Source: Clostridia bacterium (GTDB lineage Bacteria; Bacillota_A; Clostridia; Christensenellales; Borkfalkiaceae). Taken from it: a DNA stretch of 6,803 nucleotides. The stretch is taken from the NCBI GenBank assembly GCA_017507595.1, contig JAFWAM010000062.1, positions 1-6,803 on the forward strand. The letters run 5' to 3'. Positions 1-5,666 of this stretch are shown one piece after another (position 1 is the stretch's first letter; each line of letters starts with the position of its first letter). Below the pieces are notes generated by a model, which was given only the letters and a program-made list of their open reading frames with translations, did no database searches and was not told the DNA's origin. A program made the translations under genes and the position numbers.

Positions 1-168
1 CTTCGCGCTGACGCAGAAAGAAGCGAAGCCATTTTGGAAAGGATCCCCGCAGGTCGCTGGGGTACCCCCGACGATATTATGGGCGCAGGCGTATTTTTAG
101 CATCCTCTGCATCCGACTACGTAAACGGCTTTACGCTTGCCGTTGACGGCGGCTGGCTCGCAAGATAA
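1..168 (+). CDS. kduD: 2-dehydro-3-deoxy-D-gluconate dehydrogenase KduD (C-terminal part, 5' end outside window)
   Basis: The last 55 codons of a short-chain dehydrogenase are read in frame 1 and end at TAA 166-168. KduD is a cytoplasmic NAD(H)-dependent enzyme that interconverts 2,5-diketo-3-deoxygluconate, the KduI product, and KDG. The visible part has the conserved SDR C-terminal region: RIPAGRWG, then a helix containing [13 protein letters not shown], and the terminal VDGGWLAR. This closely matches the C-terminus of E. coli KduD as I remember it, and is more specific than the generic SDR ending. The Rossmann glycine motif and the Ser-Tyr-Lys catalytic residues lie upstream of the window and cannot be checked. 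The eda start follows 11 nt downstream, so the two genes are probably co-transcribed. The main alternative is a related gluconate 5-dehydrogenase, but kduI in the same cluster supports KduD. Confidence 0.88.
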   Translation, partial: LRADAERSEAILERIPAGRWGTPDDIMGAGVFLASSASDYVNGFTLAVDGGWLAR

Positions 169-179
169 CAGGTGGCCCT

Positions 180-806
180 ATGAATATCGCTGAAGAATTA
201 AAAAAATGCGGCATAGTCCCGGTTATCGTTTTAGAGGACGTTGACAAATCAGAATCTTTAGCCAAAGCCCTTTTGGACGGCGGCGTTAACGTTGCTGAGG
301 TAACCTTCCGTGCAGAAGGCGCAGATAAGGTCATTTCACGCATGGTAAAGGCTTATCCCCATATGCTCGTCGGCGCAGGCACGGTCCTTACCGTCGATCA
401 GCTTGAAAGGGCAAAGGCAGCAGGCGCAAAGTTCTGCGTTGCCCCAGGCCTTAATCCCAAGGTGGTAGAAAGGGCACAGGAGATCGGCATGCCCTTTATT
501 CCGGGCGTCGCAACGGCAACCGAAATTGAAAAGGCCCTTGATATGGGCATCACCACGGTTAAGTTCTTCCCGGCAGAGCAGGCAGGCGGCGTCGCTTACA
601 TCAAAGCTGTTTCAGCGCCCTATCCCATGATGCGCTTTATGCCAACGGGCGGCATCAACAGCAAAAATATAAGCGATTATCTTGCCTTCCCCAAGGTAAT
701 TGCCTGCGGAGGAAGCTGGATAGTTGCCGCTAAGCTTTTAAAGGAAGAAAACTGGCAAGAGGTAACAAGACTCTGTCTTGAGGTTACTCAGAATTTAGGT
801 AAGTAA
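180..806 (+). CDS. eda: KDPG/KHG aldolase (2-dehydro-3-deoxy-phosphogluconate aldolase)
   Basis: This cytoplasmic class I aldolase cleaves 2-keto-3-deoxy-6-phosphogluconate to pyruvate and glyceraldehyde-3-phosphate, the last step of the pectin-derived KDG route; the family often also acts on 4-hydroxy-2-oxoglutarate. The 208-residue length is typical. Family motifs appear in order: EVTFRA with the proton-transfer Glu at residue 40, GAGTVLT at 65-71, APGLNP at 88-93, KFFPAE with the Schiff-base Lys at residue 128, the phosphate-binding PTGGI near 156-160, and GGSWIV near the C-terminus. No key residue is missing. The ATG is preceded by AGGTGG at 170-175 with a 4-nt spacer, which supports this start. 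The gene lies 11 nt after kduD and 1 nt before the TIM-barrel gene, so translation is probably coupled. Its substrate requires a KDG kinase that is not in the window. Confidence 0.95.
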   Translation: MNIAEELKKCGIVPVIVLEDVDKSESLAKALLDGGVNVAEVTFRAEGADKVISRMVKAYPHMLVGAGTVLTVDQLERAKAAGAKFCVAPGLNPKVVERAQEIGMPFIPGVATATEIEKALDMGITTVKFFPAEQAGGVAYIKAVSAPYPMMRFMPTGGINSKNISDYLAFPKVIACGGSWIVAAKLLKEENWQEVTRLCLEVTQNLGK

Positions 807-807
807 A

Positions 808-1635
808 ATGAAGCTTGGTATACGCGGTCACGATTTTGGTAAGCGCGGAGAGTTTTCCTTGCCCGAAAGGTTATCCCAAGGCGGCTTTGACGGGGTACAG
901 CTTGTACCCTACAAAACCTATGCCGACGTTGATTATTCCGTAAACCTTTCCCCCCAGAGGGCGGCGGAAATTTCCAAAAGCCTGGAAGATAAAGGCCTTT
1001 CGATATTGCTTCTCGGCGCATACTTTAACCCCGTCCACTCCAATAAGGAAAAGGTCAGGCTTGGTATTGACGTCTTTGACAGATACCTTCAGCTGGAAGG
1101 GGAGTTCAAGACCTCCGTCGTCGCTTCTGAGACGGGCTCCTTCAACGACGATAAGTGGACCTATAATCCGCTTAATCGCACTTTTTCTGCCCTTGAAACG
1201 GTCATTGAAACCTTCTCAAGGTTGGCCTCAAACGCCAAAAAATACGGCGCAGGTATGGCTATGGAAGGCGCGGCAGGTCACGTTTGCTACTCTCCCGAAA
1301 GGCTAAATGAAGCCCTCGCCGCCATCGGTGACGACAGTATAAAGGTGGTCTTTGACCTATATAATTATTTGGACGGCGACAATTACGCCGACTATAAAAA
1401 TATTTTACAGCGTGGCCTTAAGCTTTTCGAGGGAAGGATACATTGCTTCCATATGAAGGATTGCACCTTTGACGGCGGCAAGGTCACCCAATGTCCCATA
1501 GGGGAGGGTAATCTTGATTATTCTTACCTGCTAAGGGAAATCAAGGCTTACGACAAGGATGCCGTACTTGTTCTTGAGGGAACCACCGGCGACAACATCC
1601 CCAAGGCAACGAAAATAATTACCGAGCTTTGGTAA
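808..1635 (+). CDS. Sugar phosphate isomerase/epimerase-like TIM-barrel protein (AP endonuclease 2 / xylose isomerase-like fold)
   Basis: This 275-residue protein of unknown substrate has the hallmarks of the xylose isomerase-like TIM-barrel superfamily, which includes tagatose 3-epimerase, IolE/IolI and hydroxypyruvate isomerase. The expected metal-binding set is present at the usual spacing: Glu153 in AMEGAAGH, Asp183 in VFDLYNY, His215 in HCFHMKD (His212 is adjacent), and Glu257 in LVLEGTTGD. An earlier SETG segment at 107-110 ends a barrel strand. There is no signal peptide or membrane segment, so it should be cytoplasmic and metal-dependent. The ATG lies 1 nt after the eda stop, with AGGT at 797-800 inside the end of eda, which indicates translational coupling. 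Its place between eda and kduI suggests isomerisation or epimerisation of a uronate or keto-deoxy sugar, but that is inference. The family call is firm; the specific reaction is open. Confidence 0.8.
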   Translation: MKLGIRGHDFGKRGEFSLPERLSQGGFDGVQLVPYKTYADVDYSVNLSPQRAAEISKSLEDKGLSILLLGAYFNPVHSNKEKVRLGIDVFDRYLQLEGEFKTSVVASETGSFNDDKWTYNPLNRTFSALETVIETFSRLASNAKKYGAGMAMEGAAGHVCYSPERLNEALAAIGDDSIKVVFDLYNYLDGDNYADYKNILQRGLKLFEGRIHCFHMKDCTFDGGKVTQCPIGEGNLDYSYLLREIKAYDKDAVLVLEGTTGDNIPKATKIITELW

Positions 1636-1664
1636 TTTAAGTAAACAATAAAGAGGTAAATATT

Positions 1665-2502
1665 ATGAAATTTGATATCAGATACGCAAACCATCCGGAT
1701 GACTCCAAGTACTACGACACCGAGGAGCTTCGTGAAAAATATTTAAAGGAAGTTATCTTTATTCCCGACGAGATAGAGCTTGTTTATTCTCATCAGGACA
1801 GGATCATTGCCGGCGGCGCAATGCCCGTTGAAGGCCCCTTGACCCTTGGTACCACTAAGGAGCTTGCTACCGCATACTTCCTTGAAAGACGTGAGCTCGG
1901 CTTTATCAACGTTGGCGGCGACGGCACGGTCACCCTTGACGGCGTCAAATATCCCGTTGCCCACAAGGAGGGTATGTACGTCGGTATGGGCACCAAGGAA
2001 ATCGTTTTCGAGTCCAACGATAAATCAAACCCCGCTAAATATTACATCAACTCCGCCCCCGCTCACAAGACCTATCCCACCGTCCTTATCAATAAGGAAA
2101 AGGCAAGAAAGGTTCACCTTGGCGACGAGGCCAATATGAACAAGCGCGTTATCAATCAGTTCGTTCATCCTGCAGTATGCCAGTCCTGTCAGCTTGCAAT
2201 GGGCATGACGGAGCTTTGTGAGGGCAGCGGCTGGAACACCATGCCTTGCCACACCCACGAAAAGAAGGATGGAAGTCTATATGTACTTTGACTTAGGTCC
2301 CAACGACGTCGTATTCCACCTTATGGGCACGGCAGACCAGACCCGCCATATCGTTATGAGAAACGAGCAGCTCGTCATCTCTCCAAGCTGGTCGATCCAC
2401 TCCGGCATCGGCACGAAGCATTACACCTTTATCTGGGGTATGTGCGGTGAAAACCAGGAATTCGACGATATGGATCACATCAAGATGACCGATCTTTATT
2501 AA
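1665..2502 (+). pseudogene. kduI: 5-keto-4-deoxyuronate isomerase KduI, interrupted by a +1-base frameshift
   Basis: KduI (4-deoxy-L-threo-5-hexosulose-uronate ketol-isomerase) is a cupin-fold zinc enzyme that converts the product of unsaturated-uronide hydrolysis to 2,5-diketo-3-deoxygluconate. Residues 1-199 in the first frame match KduI throughout, including YSHQDRII, YFLERRELGFINVGG, APAHKTYPT and [10 protein letters not shown]. The frame then runs off to a foreign tail, KKDGSLYVL, and stops at TGA 2289-2291 (208 aa). The missing C-terminus continues in the +1 frame to TAA 2500-2502, including [21 protein letters not shown] and FDDMDH. Removing one A from the AAAA run at 2260-2263 restores a 278-residue protein, the same length as E. 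coli KduI. The E. coli zinc ligands are His196, His198, Glu203 and His245. The first two are before the break and the last two after it, so the 208-aa product should be inactive. AGAGG at 1652-1656 supports the start. A true mutation and a sequencing error are both possible. Confidence 0.9.
2260..2263 (+). other. Frameshift site in kduI (probable extra A in an AAAA run)
   Basis: The zero frame reads CAC ACC CAC GAA AAG AAG GAT, whereas the family sequence HTHERRMEVY needs CAC ACC CAC GAA AGA AGG ATG. The only difference is one extra A among four. The run is too short for efficient transcriptional slippage, and no stop codon or upstream Shine-Dalgarno-like sequence typical of programmed +1 frameshifting is visible at the site. 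An indel, natural or technical, is therefore the simplest reading. Confidence 0.85.
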
Positions 2503-2503
2503 T

Positions 2504-2556
2504 CGCAAAAAATAAAAAAAGATGGGCTATAAGCCCGTTATCGCCACTTTTTGTGG
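2504..2556 (+). repeat. Stem-loop element E1 upstream of uxaC (related to the element at 4005-4057)
   Basis: An inner hairpin pairs 2521-2528 with 2532-2539 around an ATA loop; its core is GGGCT-ATA-AGCCC. An outer helix can form between CGCAAAAA (2504-2511) and TTTTTGTG (2548-2555). Bases 2521-2553 align without gaps to 4021-4053 with about 23 of 33 identical, sharing CTATAAG, TTA, CGC and TTTTTG. Several pairs (2505-2554, 2521-2539, 2523-2537) are G·U only in + strand RNA, which favours an RNA role over a DNA operator. It is not a standard + strand terminator, because no T-run directly follows the inner stem. No known RNA family was recognised. Confidence 0.45.
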
Positions 2557-2583
2557 AAAATCTATTAAAATATTGGTGCTATT

Positions 2584-3993
2584 ATGAAGGATTTTTTAGG
2601 AAAAGATTTTTTACTTGAAAGCGAAACTGCCAAAAGGCTTTATCACGACTATGCCGAAAATATGCCCATTTTCGACTTCCATTGTCATATTCCTGCAAAG
2701 GATATCGCCGAGGACAGAAAGTACCGCAGTCTGACCGAGATATGGCTTGTTGACGGTCACTTTGGCGACCACTATAAATGGAGGTCAATGCGTCAGTTCG
2801 GCGTTGGCGAGGACTATATCACGGGAGACAAGTCCGACGAGGAAAAGTTCGCAAAATATGCCGAGGTCATCCCTTACGCCATCGGCAACCCCCTTTATCA
2901 TTGGACCCATCTGGAGCTGAGAAGATACTTCGGTATTGAAGACGTTTTGTCCCCAAAGACGGCCGCTAAAATTTATGCGGAGGCCAACCGTCAGCTTGAA
3001 ACCATGTCGGCAAGAAAGTTCTTTAAAAAGTGTAACGTCAAAACCGTCTGCACCACCGACGACCCCGTTGACAGCTTACAGTATCACGCAATGATGGCCG
3101 CTGACCCCACTATGGAGTTTGAGGTTTTACCAACCTTCAGGCCGGACAAGGGCATCAATATTGAGCTTGATTATTTCTTTATCCCTTGGATAAAGGATCT
3201 TGAAAAGGCAGTTGGATACAGTGTTGACAGCCTTTCCGCCTTTGAAAGGGCTTTATCTGACAGGGTGGACTTTTTCGACAGCCACGGCTGCGTTGTTTCC
3301 GACCACGCCCTTGACGTTGTTATGTACGAGGCCGCTACCCGTTGTGAGGTTGAAGCCATTTTCCAAAAGGGATTAAAGGGTGAAAAGCTTTCCGATAAGG
3401 AAATAGGTAAGTACAAAGGCTACGTGCTTTTATACCTTGGCCGGCTTTACTATAAGCACGGCTGGGCTCAGCAGTATCATATCGGCGCTTTAAGGAACAA
3501 CAGTCTCCGCGCCCTTAAAAATCTTGGTGCAGACACGGGCTTTGACTCCATCAACGACCAGCCCTTTGCTCAAAAGCTTTCCGCAATTTTAGGCAACCTT
3601 GACGAAACTGATGAGCTCCCAAGAACCATCCTTTACTGTCTTAACCCCCGCGATAACGAGGTCCTTGCCACCATTATCAACTGCTTCCAGCACGAAGGCA
3701 TTCAGGGAAAGATCCAGTTCGGCAGCGGCTGGTGGTTCAACGACCAGAAGGACGGCATGGAAAGGCAGATGGAATCCTTATCCCAGGTTGCCCTTTTATC
3801 AAAGTTTGTGGGGATGCTTACTGACTCCAGAAGCATCATGAGCTACCCCCGTCACGAATATTTCAGAAGGATCTTATGCAACAAGCTTGGCGCCTTGATT
3901 GAAAACGGCGAGTATCCTTGCGACGTGGAATTCGTCGGACAGATAGTTTGTGACGTCTGCTACAACAACGCTGTCAACTATTTCAAAAAATAA
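2584..3993 (+). CDS. uxaC: Uronate isomerase (glucuronate/galacturonate isomerase)
   Basis: UxaC interconverts D-glucuronate and D-fructuronate, and D-galacturonate and D-tagaturonate, the first cytoplasmic step of hexuronate catabolism. It belongs to the amidohydrolase-like TIM-barrel superfamily. The 469-residue length is almost that of E. coli UxaC (470). Conserved blocks occur in order: FDFHCH with metal-site His33 and His35, DHYKWRSMR, GNPLYHWTHLELRRYFGI, CTTDDPVDSL, FRPDK, SDHALDVVM, QQYHIGALRNNS, GFDSINDQP, ILYCLNPRDNEV, QFGSGWWFNDQKDGMERQM, FVGMLTDSRS and RHEYFRRILC. The gene is complete with no missing motif. The ATG has only a weak GGTG site at 2575-2578, 5 nt upstream. Unlike the other genes here, it has sizeable gaps on both sides (81 and 126 nt), each holding a related stem-loop element. 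It would use galacturonate released by the downstream GH28 enzyme. Confidence 0.97.
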   Translation: MKDFLGKDFLLESETAKRLYHDYAENMPIFDFHCHIPAKDIAEDRKYRSLTEIWLVDGHFGDHYKWRSMRQFGVGEDYITGDKSDEEKFAKYAEVIPYAIGNPLYHWTHLELRRYFGIEDVLSPKTAAKIYAEANRQLETMSARKFFKKCNVKTVCTTDDPVDSLQYHAMMAADPTMEFEVLPTFRPDKGINIELDYFFIPWIKDLEKAVGYSVDSLSAFERALSDRVDFFDSHGCVVSDHALDVVMYEAATRCEVEAIFQKGLKGEKLSDKEIGKYKGYVLLYLGRLYYKHGWAQQYHIGALRNNSLRALKNLGADTGFDSINDQPFAQKLSAILGNLDETDELPRTILYCLNPRDNEVLATIINCFQHEGIQGKIQFGSGWWFNDQKDGMERQMESLSQVALLSKFVGMLTDSRSIMSYPRHEYFRRILCNKLGALIENGEYPCDVEFVGQIVCDVCYNNAVNYFKK

Positions 3994-4004
3994 GATCATC
4001 AATG

Positions 4005-4057
4005 CCGCCAAAGGATGAAAGTCGGTCTATAAGTCGATTAACGCAGTTTTTTGGCGG
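4005..4057 (+). repeat. Stem-loop element E2 downstream of uxaC (related to the element at 2504-2556)
   Basis: A perfect 8-bp outer helix pairs CCGCCAAA (4005-4012) with TTTGGCGG (4050-4057). It encloses an inner hairpin, 4020-4026 with 4033-4039, with CTATAA in the loop. The inner stem uses three G·U pairs that exist only in + strand RNA. The conserved blocks GG-CTATAAG, TTA, CGC and TTTTTG are shared with E1, in the same orientation and exactly 1500 bases away. No T-run follows the stem on the + strand, so it is not an obvious intrinsic terminator. It begins 11 nt after the uxaC stop. Confidence 0.45.
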
Positions 4058-4065
4058 TTATCAAC

Positions 4066-4094
4066 CAATTTGCCCCTTAGCTTCGGGCAAATTG
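4066..4094 (+). promoter_or_regulatory. Perfect 10-bp inverted repeat in the GH28 leader
   Basis: The arms CAATTTGCCC (4066-4075) and GGGCAAATTG (4085-4094) are exact reverse complements around a 9-base loop. The hairpin ends 14 nt before the GGAGGAG ribosome binding site of the GH28 gene. No T-run follows on either strand, so an intrinsic terminator is unlikely. It could be an mRNA processing or stability hairpin, part of a leader switch with element E2 just upstream, or an operator for a dimeric regulator. The sequence does not decide among these. Confidence 0.6.
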
Positions 4095-4108
4095 CATATT
4101 AGTTTATC

Positions 4109-4115
4109 GGAGGAG
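4109..4115 (+). promoter_or_regulatory. Strong ribosome binding site for the GH28 gene
   Basis: GGAGGAG lies 4 nt before ATG 4120 (6 nt if counted from GGAGG). It is the best Shine-Dalgarno match in the window, clearly stronger than GGTG before uxaC or AGGT before the TIM-barrel gene. It fixes the GH28 start and suggests efficient, independent translation initiation after the 126-nt gap. Confidence 0.8.
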
Positions 4116-4119
4116 TTAT

Positions 4120-5664
4120 ATGAAGTTCAACCTTATATACCGCTCGTCGGTGTCGGCCTGCTTTGAGCTTGAAAACGACAGCCCATACTATTGTGACGCG
4201 CCCTACAGGATATGCGTTAACGGAATGTGGTCTGACGAGGACAAGCGTGAAAACGTTTTTTCCCTTTTCAACCTTGCGCCCGATACAGAATATAAAGTTT
4301 CCACGTCACTGGGCGGCGATACCGTTATTTTCAGGACCCTTAAGGAAAGCTTTGCAATTACGGTAAAGTCCTTTGGCGCTGTAGGTGACGGCAAGACCGA
4401 CGACACCTTTAACGTGCAAAACGCCCTTGACCTTTGTCCCGAAAACGGCAGGGTGGTCTTTGAAAAGGGCATTTATTACCTCCGCCCGATAAAAATCAAA
4501 AGCAATATCACCGTGGAGCTTAAAAAGGGAGCCGTTCTTTTGGCAAGCGCCAACCAGGCCGACTATCCCGTTATCCCCGGTGAGCTTGAGGATCTTAACG
4601 GCAACGACGTCCATTTTGCCAGCTGGGAGGGTACCCCTGCCAAATGTCATCAGCCCTTCGTTGCTTTGTATTCCTCTAAAAACGTCCACATCGTCGGTGA
4701 GGGCATCATTGACGGCAACGCCCCTAGCGGCGGCTGGTGGATAAGACCTAAGGAAAGGGAATACGCCAGACCAAGGCTCTTTTTTACCCACTTTGCTGAG
4801 AATATCAACCTACACGGCATAACGGGCAAAAATTCTGCAAGCTGGTCATTCCATCCTTATTTTTCAAAAAATATCAACTTTTTCAATACAAAGGTCATGG
4901 CCCCAAGCGACTCACCCAACACAGACGGCCTTGATCCCGAGTCCTGCGACGGCGTAACCGTCGTCGGTATGGAATTCTCTGTCGGCGACGATGCCATCGC
5001 CATCAAATCGGGCAAGTATTATATGGGGGCAAAGTACAACGTGCCCGCCATCAATCACACCGTAAGAAACTGTAAAATGCAGTTTGCCCACGGCGGCGTC
5101 GTCTTAGGCAGCGAGATGTCCGGCGGCGTTAAAAACCTTACGGTTGAAAAGTGCCTCTTTGTCGGTACGGACAGGGGCCTCAGGATAAAAACCCGTCGCG
5201 GAAGGGGCAAAAACGGTGTTATAGACGGACTTTTGTTCAAAAACATCTTAATGCAGGGCGTCAAAGCACCCTTCGTTATCAATATGTTTTACTTCTGCGA
5301 TCCGGACGGAAAAACCGAGTACGTCTGGTCAAAGGAAAGCCTCCCCGTTGACGAAAGGACCCCTTATATCGGCAGCTTCGTCTTCAAGGACATAAAGTGT
5401 CTTGACTCCTGGTGGTGCGCAGGGTATTTTTACGGTCTTCCCGAAAGGCACGTTAAAAGCGTTACCTTGGAAAACGTAAAGGTCACCTACGACAAAAAGG
5501 CAACGGCAGGCCCGTCCCTTATGATGACCGATGCCGAGGTCACCTTAAACGCAGGCTTTATTTTCAGAAACGTGGACAGCGTTTCGGTTAAAAACGTAGA
5601 TATTGACGGCTGCCACGGCGAAAAATTTGTCCTTGACAACGTCAGTGAGGTTCAAGGGGTGTGA
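4120..5664 (+). CDS. Glycoside hydrolase family 28 protein (exo-polygalacturonase-like, intracellular)
   Basis: GH28 enzymes hydrolyse alpha-1,4 galacturonic acid bonds of pectin by an inverting mechanism. In this 514-residue protein, residues 1 to about 78 look like a fibronectin type III-like beta domain (ending in LAPDTEYKV...TVIFRTLKES). A pectate-lyase-type right-handed beta helix follows, opening with VKSFGAVGDGKTDDT at 82-96. The four GH28 signatures are present: Asn267-Thr268-Asp269 in SPNTDG, Gly289-Asp290-Asp291 in VGDDAIAIKSG, His324 in AHGG, and Arg355-Ile-Lys357 in RGLRIK. The catalytic acids are therefore intact. There is no N-terminal signal peptide, so it should act in the cytoplasm on imported oligogalacturonides; the N-terminal beta domain recalls exo-acting family members. 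GH105 starts 2 nt after its stop. Endo- or exo-action, and activity on rhamnogalacturonan instead, cannot be settled from sequence. Confidence 0.92.
   Translation: MKFNLIYRSSVSACFELENDSPYYCDAPYRICVNGMWSDEDKRENVFSLFNLAPDTEYKVSTSLGGDTVIFRTLKESFAITVKSFGAVGDGKTDDTFNVQNALDLCPENGRVVFEKGIYYLRPIKIKSNITVELKKGAVLLASANQADYPVIPGELEDLNGNDVHFASWEGTPAKCHQPFVALYSSKNVHIVGEGIIDGNAPSGGWWIRPKEREYARPRLFFTHFAENINLHGITGKNSASWSFHPYFSKNINFFNTKVMAPSDSPNTDGLDPESCDGVTVVGMEFSVGDDAIAIKSGKYYMGAKYNVPAINHTVRNCKMQFAHGGVVLGSEMSGGVKNLTVEKCLFVGTDRGLRIKTRRGRGKNGVIDGLLFKNILMQGVKAPFVINMFYFCDPDGKTEYVWSKESLPVDERTPYIGSFVFKDIKCLDSWWCAGYFYGLPERHVKSVTLENVKVTYDKKATAGPSLMMTDAEVTLNAGFIFRNVDSVSVKNVDIDGCHGEKFVLDNVSEVQGV
5654..5659 (+). promoter_or_regulatory. 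Ribosome binding site that decides the GH105 start
   Basis: AAGGGG lies inside the last codons of the GH28 gene, 7 nt before ATG 5667. An in-frame GTG at 5661 would be only 1 nt from the site, too close for initiation, so ATG 5667 is preferred (375 residues instead of 377). Confidence 0.65.
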
Positions 5665-5666
5665 TT

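Noticed and set aside
2218..2502. Independent 94-codon gene starting at ATG 2218
   Set aside because: Its first codons match no KduI sequence; family similarity begins only at RRMEVY after the frameshift. It is the displaced C-terminus of kduI, not a separate gene.
2540..2583. Possible promoter ahead of uxaC (TATTAAAAT at 2563-2571)
   Set aside because: No -35-like hexamer lies at a suitable distance; AT-richness alone explains the match.
4021..4046. Resemblance of the CTATAAG region, on the minus strand, to the conserved 3' end of RNase P RNA (GGCTTATAG-type)
   Set aside because: Only a few bases agree, there is no room for the rest of an RNase P RNA, and the flanks are coding sequence.
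4306..4791. 161-codon open frame on the minus strand inside the GH28 gene
   Set aside because: It lies entirely within a confidently assigned gene, shows no recognisable motif, and is a composition-driven shadow frame.
5661..5663. GTG 5661 as the GH105 start, overlapping the GH28 stop
   Set aside because: The ribosome binding site AAGGGG ends 1 nt before it, while ATG 5667 has a proper 7-nt spacer.
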